Part shown: positions 22,887 to 33,870 of the stretch, in pieces
How positions within the stretch are numbered: position 1 is the first letter of the stretch
Layout: each line of letters starts with the position of its first letter
NCBI RefSeq assembly: GCF_014633365.1
Contig: NC_068338.1
Coordinates: 18,858,616-18,922,615, forward strand
Length of the DNA stretch: 64,000 nt
Origin: Diospyros lotus
Taxonomy: Eukaryota > Streptophyta > Magnoliopsida > Ericales > Ebenaceae
Reading direction: 5' to 3'
Notes under the pieces: generated by a model
Told to the model about the DNA's origin: nothing
Database searches by the model: none
The model's input: only the letters and a program-made list of their open reading frames with translations
Position numbers and translations under genes: made by a program

Positions 22887-25800
22887 CCTTTCAATACGTT
22901 GATTGTATGCTGCTTGTCGAATCTTCACCTGATCACGAAGTTCATCCAGGAGATCTAGGTTGTTTCTTAGATTATGCTCATTGGACTCCAGATTGAAAAA
23001 CTCTACCCTGAGGGTTGGCACCCCTATCTCGACTGGGATCAAAGCTTCCGAACCATAACTAGGCTGAATGGAGTCTCGCCTGTTACCTTCACCGTGGTTC
23101 GGTAAGATCATAATATACTAGGTAATTCATCCACCCAACTTCCATCCGCTTTATCCACTAGGGCCTTTAGGCTATGCAGTAAAGTTTAGTTAGTGAGCTC
23201 AATTTGGCCGTTAGGCTGCGGATGAGCCACCGAAGTGAAATGCTGCCTTATTCCCAACTCCTGACACCATTCTTGCACCGATTGGTCAGTGAACTGAGTG
23301 CCGTTATCTAAAATTACAACTTGAGGGATTTTGAACTAGAAGACCACATTCTTCCACATAAATTGCTTTACTTACTGAGTAGTAATGGAGGCCACTGGTT
23401 CCGCTTCAATCCATTTCGTGAAATAATCTATGGCGATTATAATATATTTAACCTAGCCAGTCGCTAGAGGAAAAGGACCCAAGATGTCGATTCCCCACTG
23501 AGCAAAAGGGCAGGGTGTGGCCAGATAAGTTAAAGTGACAGCTGGTACATGAACTAGGTTAGAGGTTTGCTGGCATCTATTACAAGCTCTGACCAACTGC
23601 TTTGAATCCTTCGCCATTGTTGGCCAATAATACCTTTGCTGAAGAGCCTTCTGGCTAAGGGTTCGGGCCCTAATATGGCTTCGCATATCCCTTTGTGGAT
23701 CTCCCTCAGAATGTTGTCTGCTTCTCGGGTCCAGATACATTTGAGTAAGGGTTGCGGAAATGACCTTTTATAAAGCTCCATGTCAACTACCACAAAATTT
23801 TGAGCCTTTCTCTTTACTTCTCGAGCTTCTGAATCGCCTTCGAGAAGCTTTTCCTTCTTCAAATATAGGAGTAGGGGATCCACCCAACTAGGTTCGGTAT
23901 CAACACACATTGGTTCAGCTAACTCCTCAATGCCTTTTTGCGATAAAGACTCAATTCGGATCTCTTGAGAGCTCGTAGGAAAAGAGGACGAAGCGATCCG
24001 GGACAAAAGATCTGCTTCCATGTTCATAGCTCGAGGAACATATTCTACCTTCACTGACTAGAAATGCAACAATCAACTCCTTGACCATAGCTAGATATTT
24101 CACCGTCCTAAGCCTCGTATTCTCCATTCACTTGTTGTACCACCAAATTGGAGTCTCAACTTACCCTGATTCGCTGTGCTCCCAACTGCTCAACTAATCT
24201 CAAAATCGCTAACAGTGCCTCGTATTCAACTTCATTATTGGATGCCCGGAACTCAAAGTGTAAGGCATAGGGCCAAGTCTGCCCATCAATGCTTCTGATC
24301 ATTAGCCTTGCTCCACCATCGCCTGAGGTCGACCTTTCATCCATGGACAACACCCATGGTTTTTGACCCTGATCCAAAGCCTCCTGAAACCCAATTCCTT
24401 CGATGATAAAATCTGCCAATGCCTAGGCCTTGATAACCGATCGAGGCTTATACTCAATATCAAAAGCCTTGAGCTCCATTGCCCATTTCAACATTCCTCC
24501 CGAGAGCTCCGGTTTACTAAGCACCTGCCTCAAAGGTTGGTTAGTGAGCATGATAATAGTATGAGCTTGAAAGTAAGGTCGAAGCTTTTTCACCGAGATG
24601 ATCAAGGCAAAAGCCAACTTCTCCATGAGAGAATACCGAATCTCAGCCCCTGTCAACTGCTTGCTGGCATAATAAACAAGCCTCTGCCTTTTGTCTTATT
24701 CTCTGACCAACACCAAACTTACGGCCTCTTCGGCTACTGCCAAATAAAGATACATCGGTACCCCTTGCTGAGGTTTGGTGAGGACTGGAGGCGAAGCTAG
24801 GTGTTCCTTCAGCTTGCGGAAAGCTTCTTGGCATTCATCATCACAAACAAAATTCTTCGCCTTCGACAAGGCCATATAGAAAGGAAGACCCTTCCCTGCC
24901 AAACGAGAGAGAAATCTCCCTAAAGCCGTCATTCTTCCTGTTAGGCTCTGTACTTCCCCGATGTTCCTCGGGGCTGGCATGTCTAGAATGGATTTAACCT
25001 TCATTGGATTCACCTCAATCCCTCAGTAATGGACTATGTAGCCCAGGAACTTTCCTGCAGAAACTCAAAAAGCACATTTGACAGGATTAAGTTTTACCTG
25101 AAACTTACGAAGGGTTTGGAAGCATTCTTCCAAATGTATAGGATGATGCTTGACAACGAGGTTGTTCACTAGCATGTCGTCGACGTAAGCTTCCATGTTT
25201 CGGCCCAGCTGATATTGAAAAAGCTTATTGACCAAACGCTAGTAGATGGCCCCAGCATTCTTCAACTCGAACGGCATTACTGTGTAACAGTAGGTTGCTT
25301 TATTAGTGATGAACGCAGTTTTTTCCTGATCTTCGGGGTGCAGCGAGATCTAGTGGTATCCCTGAAAAGCGTCTAGAAAACTTATCAGTAAACACCCCGT
25401 CGTTCCGTCAATTAACGCATTTATCCGAGGAAAGGGGTAACCATCCTTCGGGCAAGCCTTGTTAAGGTTAGTGAAGTTGATGCAAAGCCTCCACTTGCCC
25501 TCCCCCTTAGGTACCAACACCACATTTGCTAACCAATCTGGATAATCAACCTCCTGAATGTACTGTGCCTCCATCAACTTTTCCACTTCTGCCTCAATTG
25601 GTTTAGCCTTCTTCGGGGCAAAACTTCACTTATTCTCTTTGATAGGTCGGAAACCCAAGCGTATACCCAACCTGTGCGTCATGACCTTTGGATCAACCCC
25701 TGGAATATCTTGAGTTGTCCATGCGAAGACATCCGCGTACTGTCGTAGGAGGGCTAAAATTTGACCCCTAATGGGGTCTTTCAGCTCAGCACTTATCTTT

Positions 25801-26100
25801 ATACATCGATTAGGATGATCTTCCCGCAAAGGCACCTTCTTGAGCTTATCCATGGGCTCTGCCATCTTCAAATCCCCCATCCCCTCCAACAAGAAACTAA
25901 CGACTGGTGGAGCTCCCCTTGTTCTTTCTCCTTCCGAGTCCTTTTTATGACCAGAAGTTTCCTCCTGCAGCAGATTCTCCTTCATCTTCCCTTGCGGGGT
26001 CTCTACACCCCTCGCCACGCCTATGGATGCCATGTAACATTCCCGGGCTGAACGCAAATCTCCTCACACTTTTCCTACCCCATTAGTTATGGAGAACTTC
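22887..26100 (-). pseudogene. Tat pol: RT, RNase H, archaeal-type RNase H, integrase
   Basis: Minus-strand order: pre-RT segment ending near 25626 (FAWTTQDIPGVDP); RT with ANVVLVPKGEGKWRLCINF (about 25540-25480) and the active-site YVDD at 25187-25176; RNase H1 (about 24830-24423; LVLVRE and AFALIISVKKLRPYF); a second RNase H (24419-24000; a GGARLMI segment, ASNNEVEYEALL and YVPRAMNMEADLLSR); integrase with its zinc-binding CNRCQQT (about 23590) and core D, D and E positions (LDNGTQF near 23300, NGQIE near 23205). The frame is broken many times (for example at 25622, 25350, 25062, 24420 and 23340). It is cut at 22887 by the family A solo LTR. The replication enzymes are recognisable but cannot be made as one protein. 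Confidence 0.88.
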
Positions 26101-26330
26101 ATCATCATGTGATACGTGCTAGGGATAGCTTGAAGAACGTTGAGCCCCGACCTTTCTAAAATCATGTGATAGGTTGTAGGCACATCTGCCATTAATATAT
26201 CTAGCATGACTCGAGAGGTTCGAGAACCCTTTCCCAAAATCAGTGGAAGTTGAATGACTCCATCAAAGTACACCACTTCCCCATCAAATCAGACCAAGGG
26301 GACACGGGCCGGTCTCAACTACTCCATTTA

Positions 26331-26594
26331 CTATCCCATGCCTAAGAAGGCTTGCCTGTACAAAATCTCTAAAGAACTGCCCGAATCTACTAGGATCCGG
26401 TAAAGCTCCCACCTTCCAAGTTCGGCTGTTATCACCAGTAGATTATTTCGGTTTTGGTACCCTGGGAGGTTGTTATCTGAAAAGGAGATCGTCTCCCTCT
26501 TCCTCAACCTTTTCATCCCCGAGGCTTGGTTCACTCTTGAGTCCTCCTTGTCCTTCATTCCTGGGACTTCCCTCGCCATGAGAGTAAGAAACAC
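26331..26594 (-). pseudogene. Tat protease region
   Basis: The minus-strand frame contains ISFSDNNLPG, then RILVDSGSSLEILY, the aspartic protease active-site region of Tat elements (D-S-G in place of the usual D-N-G or D-T-G). It lies between gag and RT as expected. A second segment downstream (26276-26064; IQLPLILG, TYHMILERSGLN) completes the protease-linker region after a frame change. Confidence 0.75.
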
Positions 26595-27937
26595 CGGGGG
26601 CTGGGGATGATCTTCTCCTTCTTGCGATGGTCTTTACCTCCGAGGTGAATGTCGAACGAGATCCCGTTCGATTGATGAGCTCTTGGATCTCCTCTTTTAA
26701 CTGGTGGCATTCCTACGTATTGTGCTCGTGATCTCGATGGAAGCGACAATATTTATTTTGGTTCCTCTTATTGGATGATGCCCTCATTATCAGGGGCTTC
26801 TTCAAGTAGTCCTTGCCTTCGATAGTGGCGAGGATCTCCGCTCTTGGAGCATTCAAAGGGGTAAAACTGCTCGATTCCCACCGAGGACGGTGCTTCTCTT
26901 TTTGATCCTCCCTTCTATTTTCACTCTTATTCTCTTCGAATTGTTTCTTTTTCTCCTTCTCGGTGTATTCAGCTCTTTTTGCCTGCATAACTTCCTCAGC
27001 ATTAATATACTTCGTTGCCCGGCTAAGGATATTTGTGAACGTGAGCGGGGGAGTTTTGGCCAATGACTGGGCGAATGCGTCGGGCCTTAGGGTATTCTGA
27101 AATGCCACCATAGCAACACTATGGTCGAAGATCTCGATGCTCAAGGCCTCCGTATTAAACCTCGAGATGAAATCCTTCAAGGATTTGCCCTGGTTTTGCT
27201 TTAGGCTAACGAGAGGCATAGTGGATCTCTGATGTCTCCGAAGAGGTGCAAAATGAACCAGAAAACTACCTCAAAGCTACGCGAAGTTAGCTATTGAGTG
27301 ATGGGCCAGGTTTGAGTACCAAGCGTGCACATACCCTTCTAGTGTAGCCAGGAAGACTCTACATCACATTGCATCGGGAGCATCTTGCACCATCATATGA
27401 GAAGTAAAAAGATCCAGGTGATCCATTGGGTCAATAGTCCCCGCATAGGGCTTGATAGCCAGAATGTGAAGATGCTCGAGTGGCACCGTCGCCATAATCT
27501 CCGGACTTAGGGGCTAGTTCACAACTGTCTCACGGGACTCTCCCAGCTGCAATCGTCTTCTCTAGCTGACGTAACCTCCTTTCTTGCTACTGTGCATGTG
27601 ACATGTTAGAAGATTCTTCGGCCTCCCCTTGTCCATTGTCCTGCCCCGGTCCTCGACGGTCCGCCTCACATGGGCAAGATTCTTCCTCTGATGGGGGTTC
27701 CTACTTTCCCCCTGCTTGAGAATAAGGGGCCTGCTGGTGCTGATGGTCCAGGAAGCCGGTGAGAAACTTCATTAGATGCTGGACCTGATTCTCCAAAAGT
27801 GTAATTCAATCAGGTGGGGGAGGAGGATTGTCTGGGCTACGCTCCCTCCCCTGCTAGCTCATTGGGGGATTGTTTTGACTCGGCTTTGGGGCAGGGTTAC
27901 CACTAACAGCTTGAGATTGGTGCCTTCAGGTTGCCAT
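26595..27937 (-). pseudogene. Tat gag, broken
   Basis: A start at 27937-27935 fits the expected position just inside the primer site. The best-kept part is 27219-26713: an acidic-basic capsid segment with GKSLKDFISRFNTEAL, TLRPDAF and a charged EKEKKKQFEENKSE stretch, ending in the Tat-type zinc motif YCRFHRDHEHNT. Upstream sequence (27937-27220) is proline-rich and broken by several stops. The product would form the virus-like particle. Confidence 0.8.
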
Positions 27938-28009
27938 TAAGATAGAGAGAGAGCCTGAACATCGAGATGAAGCTTACTAGAGAGACGGAAAGAAAAAAAA
28001 ATGCCTTGG

Positions 28010-28028
28010 ACCCACGGTGGGAGCCAAA
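28010..28028 (-). other. primer binding site, Tat element
   Basis: The minus strand reads TTTTGGCTCCCACCGTGGG directly after the 5' LTR. It resembles the Tat/RIRE2-type primer site (TGGCGCC.ACCGTGGG) with one substitution. Confidence 0.7.
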
Positions 28029-28029
28029 A

Positions 28030-28563
28030 TGATGATGCAAAGGCCGATCACCCTCTCCTACCTCAAGCTAAGTACCTGCAAAAGATGAAGTCGGGGACTT
28101 GCTCCCCTGTGATCACTCCGACAATCAAGTCAGTTCACCGGTTTATCACAAGTCTTCGATATGCAATAGAGAATTTTTGGAAAAAGGATAGCCTCTTTAC
28201 TCGTTTTGGTTGCCTTCCTTTTATTCTCTTGTCAAGATAAGAATCCCCTTTTCGAATCACCCTGGATCCCCCCCTCGTCCTTCACGGAGCTATGATATTA
28301 ATGATACGGATATGATAACCGTCTCTGAAGGGTCCGAGATAGTCCCTATCTCCATGATCTTCGGAGTGATGATTGATGCCGAGGAATCTGGGGAATCTTT
28401 GTTGAACAATAGGTTTAGCCAGTTTGTTGAAACATCTCTGCCATGTGTCCTTCCCAAACTCAGGCTGGATGGAAACCTTAGATTGGTCCCCTGTCGAACA
28501 CGTGTCCATGCCATTACTAGCTGTATAGGAGTAATTATGAACCCAAAGGGTTCTCCCTCATCA
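28030..28563 (-). repeat. 5' LTR of the Tat element
   Basis: 534 bases, paired with 16412-16944; TGATGATG at one end and CTCATCA at the other, then the ATAAG duplication. Confidence 0.92.
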
Positions 28564-28568
28564 ATAAG

Positions 28569-28827
28569 AGATGAATCATGAATTACAAACATGTATGCAG
28601 AACAACCAGTAGTTGCTAGCCCAACAGAGGGAACTTACGAATTGAAGAAAAGATCCAAACAGATTCAATGAACAAAACAAACCAAGCACTGCTTGGCAAG
28701 CAGAATACGGTCCTAAATAGTAATATACTATAATGCTAATTATAAGAAAAACATTTATAAAAAATAACGCCCCAAATAGTATTTACAACCCCTTTATGAG
28801 AAACCTAAGATGATATAATCAAATTAC
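28569..28827. other. unassigned flank, possibly intron
   Basis: Between the Tat element and the exon at 28828. No coding similarity recognised; it lies on the downstream side of a GT donor for the minus-strand gene fragment. Confidence 0.35.
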
Positions 28828-29175
28828 CTTTCAGGAACCAGCCTTCTCTGGTCCCTCCACCACAGCACCACTGCCATTTTCCCTTTATGAATTTGATTTG
28901 TGCTAACTCCACCATCAGCCCCACAATCCCCTGCACATATATACATATGTGGATATTATCTACATGTATATATAGAATTACATAGTTGAATGGTGCATAG
29001 CTGGTGGGGGGGTAGGGGTGATTAATTTCTGCAATTACCTTGATTTTGTCTAGTTGGTTCACATATGTCTTTAACTAAGTCTGGGTTGCTTCATCTCCTT
29101 CACTAAGTGTGAGCTGTCACATACAAATGCTGCTTGTTCCCATTTGAACAAGTATATACTGGACCCTAGCATCTC
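28828..29175 (-). pseudogene. two-exon host-like gene fragment, unknown product
   Basis: On the minus strand, exon B (28930-28828) is bounded by TGTGCAG and GGTAATTT and encodes GIVGLMVELAQIKFIKGKWQ followed by WCCGGGTREGWFLK. Exon A (about 29175-29039) ends in CAAG at a GGTAATTG donor and joins exon B in frame, reading DICEPTRQNQ before the junction. Upstream in exon A, the frame FKWEQAAFVCDSSHLVKEMK shifts by one base at a CCC run near 29075. Splice signals plus compatible phase suggest a real gene origin. I do not recognise the protein. The shift and lack of further exons suggest a broken gene or captured fragment. Confidence 0.45.
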
Positions 29176-29993
29176 AAAAACTCAACCACAATCTCAAAAT
29201 ATGTCTCTGGCTAATATGATAATAAAAGAAAATGTGTCCTCACTTTCTCTTACAAGTCTAGAAAAACCTCAAACACACTCAACCAAAGCAAACCAATAGA
29301 TAACAATACATGTCATATTGTGAAAGATAGCATTTACCTTATCAACTACTACATCTAGAAATGCACTAATTAAATGCAATTCCTAACCTTATCTTAAAAT
29401 AGTTAAGGCATGAGAAAATATTAAATGCATATAAAATGTCCATCAAATTCATATCCATAGTTTTTGAAGGCAAAAACACAAAATACCAAATTGAAAAGAA
29501 GAAAGGAGGTTTAGAATAGTAGTTAATATTTTTGACTTGAAATATTCTCACACTAGAAAATGGTTGAAGAGCAATGTAAATACACAATACAAATTGATAT
29601 GCCATACAAAAGGCCAAGTGAAACCAAGGCGTAGCCCATCAACAACATTAAAATAGAAAGCTTGCACTTGAGAATTAAATCAATTTAAATTATTTGGGGA
29701 AGTTAAAGTTGAAGCTTGCCAATTGGAATATTTAATCAATTAATGAAGTCTTGAAGCTTAGCAATTGAAGTAGAAGTCCAAGCTACCCAACACCAGCACG
29801 TGAAGACACAATTGATACATCATGAATATAATTAAACAATTGAAGTGCACATAGGAGGAGATTGAATTGGAAGTCCAAGCCATATATATATATATATATA
29901 ATCTAATGGCATGCAAAGAATTAGAAGCAATCTGGAGCGCACAACAATTAAATAAATCAAAGAAGCAAAGAATAAAGCAGCAACTGGGGAGCA
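29176..29993. other. AT-rich stretch, no gene seen
   Basis: No coding family recognised. There is a TA microsatellite at 29882-29900 and a repeated AATTGAAG/GAAGTCCAAGC phrase around 29730-29880. It could be intron of the fragment at 28828-29175 or unrelated. Confidence 0.45.
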
Positions 29994-30246
29994 AGGCCCC
30001 CACTCGGTTCAACCGAGTGGGCCTCGATTGTAATTAGGGGAGCCGAGAGGCTCCCCTCTCTCATTTTATTAATGGGGGCGAATGCCCCCAATCGGTTCCT
30101 TTGAACCGAGTGGATCTCGGTTATTATTAAGAGGAACCGAGACCCACTCAGTTCCTTTGAATCGAGTATGTCTCAGTTATTATTAAGGGGCCTCTCAGCC
30201 CCTCTTATCTCGGTTCATAGTGGCCATTAAGTGGCCATGAACCGAG
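29994..30246. repeat. cluster of eight consecutive hairpins
   Basis: Eight inverted repeats follow one another: CCACTCGGTT/AACCGAGTGG (29999-30020), AGGGGAGCC/GGCTCCCCT (30036-30057), TGGGGGC/GCCCCCA (30073-30090), CGGTTC/GAACCG (30093-30109), TCTCGGTT/AACCGAGA (30115-30142), ACTCAGTT/AATCGAGT near 30147-30168, AGGGGC/GCCCCT (30186-30203) and CTCGGTTCAT/ATGAACCGAG (30209-30246). Four stems share the word CTCGGTT. This GC-rich block sits directly upstream of the recognisable 5' LTR of the chromodomain Gypsy element and has no counterpart in its 3' LTR. Confidence 0.8.
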
Positions 30247-30269
30247 TGGGTCTCCGTTTCTTTGGTGGC

Positions 30270-31872
30270 CAAAATGGTAGGAGAAAATGAGAGGAATTAG
30301 AAAAATTAGAGAAAAATTAGAAATCTGATTTTCTTAAGTACAATTGAGTACAATTGGAAGTCCGACGCGAATTTTGAGACAAAATTACGCTAGGGGCAAA
30401 AAAATTATCTTTTTACAAGATAAATGGTACTTCCTAATTGGATTTAGTTTTATGAAAATGCTTGGTTTGTAAGTAATTCGACCCAAAATATGATTTTATG
30501 TAAATATTTTCATCATGTTGTCATGTTTTGATGTGAACGTGTCATGTCTTGATGTAAATGTGTCATGTGGATTGCATTTACATGTATTGAGGACAAAGTA
30601 TGCATATGAGCACAATGAGATTCACGGTCATATATTGCATGGGTTTGGGATTAGGTATTGGCGCCATTGCTTTTGCCAAGGGTGCACCCATACACCCCGG
30701 TCTGGTAGGGAGACTGTAAAAATGGTAGGTAATCTTAAGGTGCAGTCGACACAAATGTGAGAGTTATGATATTATGTGCATTATATTCATACATATGCAT
30801 TATATGATGTACTCTTACTTACATGATTCATCATCTAATGTGTGCCTCGCTCCTGAAACATTCAAACATTCCAGATCGGGTTTGCAGCAAAGGCACAAAA
30901 AAGGAATGGTGAGTAATCTACCCAGGGCACTGCGAGTGCAAATAAAATGTTTTTTACATTTAGTTTCCGTATGAGGATCCTATTATGTACTAGTTATGTT
31001 ATGTCATGTTTTCAAGTCATGTAGAAAAACTTAGGCTGCGTTCTCTTTACTTTTCAATTTTCAGTTTTGAGTTTTGAATTCATTTTCAGTTTTCTATTTT
31101 GGTAGTTTATTTTTAGAAAATTGAAAACGCGTTTTCTTTGTCATTTTGAAAAACTATTTCTCAAAACAGAAAATTAGAAAACGCGTTCTCTTTGAAATTT
31201 TGAAAATAAATTTTTAATGATATTTTATTTAATAAATTTGATTATTCAGTAAATTAAAAATATTTAATGTTTATAAATTATTAAAAAATATCTACATTTT
31301 AAAGTTAATGAATTTTGTAATATTTTTTTCATTATAATAATAAATATATGAATAAATAAATAAATGTGTTTTGAGTTTTGAGTTTATTTTGGATGAAAAC
31401 ACTCAAAACAACTTTTTGTTATTTTGAGTTTTCTTTACAATTTTTTTTTGTTTTCAAAAATGCATTTTTAAAAACAGTAAAGAGAACGCGTTTTCATTAT
31501 TTTAGAAAATTGAAAACTAAAAATGACTTAAAAACAGTAAAGAGAACGCAACCTTATGTTTTGTTTAAAGTCATGTTGGAAAACTTATATCATGTTGCAA
31601 GTTATGTTTGGAAGACTTATGTTATGATGATGAATAATCTTGTGTTATTAATTATGCTGAGATGATCATGTAATATTATTAGCGTTTGTGGTATGTTGAG
31701 GTTTGATTCTAACTTCCGCATTTAATGATTCTCTTTCGAGATAAATGTATGAAAATTTTGGGATGGATAAGAGCAATGATATAGTTTAGTCATAGTTTTA
31801 AATAAATAAATAAATTATTATTATCCTATAATTGTCCTAAGTTTTAGCGCGCTCAGAAAACGAGGCGTTACA
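30270..31872 (+). repeat. 5' LTR of the chromodomain Gypsy element, 5'-truncated
   Basis: It matches 39973-40943 of the 3' LTR nearly base for base from 30350 on (GGAAGTCCGACGCGAATTTT and following), apart from a 520-base MITE. Bases 30270-30340 match the inverse of 39620-39690. It ends GGCGTTACA at 31872. The LTR start TGTAATATCC, present in the other copy, is missing here. Confidence 0.8.
31034..31553. mobile_element. PIF/Harbinger-like MITE in the 5' LTR
   Basis: 520 bases with terminal inverted repeats GGCTGCGTTCTCTTTAC and GTAAAGAGAACGCAACC (one mismatch) flanked by TTA (31031-31033 and 31554-31556). The 3' LTR at the same place (about 40618-40630) reads AAAAACTTATGTTTTG with no insert, a perfect empty site. 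Internal copies of AACGCGTTCTCTTTG and GAGAACGCGTTTTC repeat the terminal motif. No transposase. Confidence 0.92.
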
Positions 31873-31873
31873 A

Positions 31874-31887
31874 TTGGTATCAGAGTG
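31874..31887 (+). other. primer binding site, chromodomain Gypsy element
   Basis: TTGGTATCAGAG starts two bases after the LTR end and matches the plant initiator-methionine tRNA primer site. Confidence 0.85.
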
Positions 31888-32202
31888 AACTATAAGAAAA
31901 CTTAGGAAAGATCATTAGAAATCTATGAATCCGAGATTTAGAAAAACTTAGATTTAGAAATCCCTATTTAGAGATTCAGGATTGATGATCGAAGTCTTAG
32001 AGGTTATGGACTTAAGTGTGGTGTTGTGAAAGTGCATGTCTAGGAAAGTTCTGGCTAAGGAAAGACTTGGTATTTAAGTGTGTCAATTTGTGACCCACTT
32101 ATCTTTCCTGGGAACTTACCTGGTGTACTATTCACATACAAACACTATATGATTACTATTTAATAATGTAAATTTGATCGATTTTTTCAATGTCAGCATG
32201 GA

Positions 32203-32704
32203 AAGAGATTACCTCGAGTAATTTTGGGTGACCCACTGGATCTTTGGTTGGGTCGATAGTGAACCGGTGGTGGAAGACATCTTCAGCCGCTTAAATGTCC
32301 TTGAGGATATCTTAAAGGACATACCGCCTAGCAGCTATGCATGACCAAACCTGATTCATGCCCAAATGGAATTCCTGATCAATCACTTGGAAGGTGATTG
32401 GAGAGCCTTAGCTGAAGGGATCCGCCACGAAGGCAATCATGTGTCCTTATATCTCTTCTGCCAACAACTCCGTGATAACACCGCCCTCATCTACGAGGAG
32501 GCTATAATAGAAGATGAAGACTCAGATGGGGAATGGGACGCCGATGAGGCAGCCCTAGCCAACGAGATGGGTATCGACGACTTCGGCTCTGATGATGAAG
32601 AGGAAGGGGTGACTGTAATCGATGACTCTGATGAACCAAAAGTTAAGTCCGAAGATGAGGCAATGAACGATGATGCATGGATTTGGAAATCAACTAGTTC
32701 CTAG
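32203..32704 (+). pseudogene. acidic leader ORF upstream of gag, unknown
   Basis: A reading frame of about 165 codons between primer site and gag, open from 32366 to the stop at 32704 and continuing upstream through one TGA at 32341-32343 (segment EDIFSRLNVLEDILKDIPPS). The N-terminal half contains MEFLINHLEGDWRALAEGIR; the C-terminal half is strongly acidic (EDEDSDGEWDADEAALANEM, DDFGSDDEEEG) and ends IWKSTSS. I do not recognise a domain. Its length, composition contrast and position suggest a real extra protein of this element family rather than chance. Confidence 0.5.
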
Positions 32705-32854
32705 AAGAAGCCTCGGAATGATTTTATTTAATAACATGTCGATTGTGTATTTTGTTGTCTTATTACCTTAAGTAATGTCGAATGTTGGAACCTGAAGAAC
32801 TGAAATTGTTTTTAAGGAAATTTTCATGGAATGAGATATTGTCTTTCTTTTTAG

Positions 32855-33870
32855 ATGGTAAATACACGATGAGCAATACAACATACGACATCAAATTACC
32901 AAAAAGGTACTGAAGGACATACTAACGACATACTTGAGGGTACCTCAAGTCAGAAGGAGGAAAGATCAAATGGAAACCATTTGGATCAAATCGAAAGAAT
33001 TGTGGGAAGCATGGCAGGGGTCATGCAAGGGATGCAAGCCCAAGGCGTGCGTCCATCGTGCATGTTGGACCTATACCGCTGACAAAACCCACCTATTTTT
33101 CAAGGAAAGCTGGGAGCCAATCCCAGTGAGGGAGAATTTTGGATCGAACAGACTGAGAAGTTGCTCGACCATCTCCATTGTGAAGAGGACGAGAAGGTGA
33201 ACTATGCAACTTTATGCTGCAAAGTGAGGCCAAACGATGGTGGAAGGGAGTGAAGAGGGCTATGGCTGCCCCAGCATCGGCAAGGACACCCTACGTCAGC
33301 TGGGAGCGATTCAAGGAGCTATTAAATGACAAATACTTTCTGCTTTTCCTGAGGATGGCAAAAGAAAGGGAGTTCATGGATCTGAAACAGGCAGGGGACA
33401 TGAACGTGGCTCATTATGAAGACGCCTTCACTCGACTAATCAAATATATGCCAATATATGAGACGGACAAAAGAATGAAGGTGCAGAAGTTTCTAGGAGG
33501 GCCAAAGCTAAGGATTCAGAAGACCCTCGGTAATATAAGTACGGAGTCCTGTACTGAAGTAGTACGACAAGCAATGGCTGCTGAGGCGAATTGGGATCGG
33601 ATTGACTCTATTCAAGGAGCTAAGTAGCAAGCCTCCAAGAATAAGCCAAGTATAGGGAAAATGTTGGAGCCCAAGAAGCCCTAGTTCAAGCCCGGAAAGC
33701 CTTGCGTGAAATGCGGCAAACTACACACTGGAAGGCCTTGCAGGTAATGAATGAGTGGTTGTTACACTTGTGGGGATGAAGGACACCTCAACCGAGAATG
33801 CCTAAAGAAAGGAACAATTTGCTTCAACTGTCACTAGCTAGGGCATTTGTCAAGGGATTGCCCAAAACCA
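32855..33870 (+). pseudogene. Gypsy gag, broken
   Basis: The ATG at 32855 (MVNTR, a common start of plant Gypsy gag) follows a splice-acceptor-like TCTTTCTTTTTAG. The capsid domain is best at 33214-33627: SEAKRWWKGVKRAM, SWERFKELLNDKYF, REFMDLKQAGDMNVAHYEDA and FTRLIKYMP. Two CCHC zinc knuckles follow (about 33756-33865): CYTCGDEGHLNREC and CFNCH..GHLSRDC, the second with a stop codon inside. Several other stops and shifts (33628, 33684) disable it. Confidence 0.8.

Larger units (their letters stand above)
16412..28563 (-). mobile_element. Tat-lineage Ty3/Gypsy retrotransposon, complete structure, mutated
   Basis: The LTRs at 16412-16944 and 28030-28563 start TGATGA and end TCATCA, and the element is flanked by perfect ATAAG duplications (16407-16411 and 28564-28568). 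Minus-strand order: 5' LTR, primer site, gag, protease, RT, RNase H, a second archaeal-type RNase H, integrase, a long 3' region with an antisense gene and tandem repeats, polypurine tract, 3' LTR. The second RNase H plus antisense ORF are hallmarks of the Tat (Retand-like) lineage. All genes carry stops or frameshifts. A 2.3 kb solo LTR interrupts integrase. The two LTRs differ at about one base in eight or nine over their first 185 bases, counted by eye, so the insertion is old. Confidence 0.92.
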
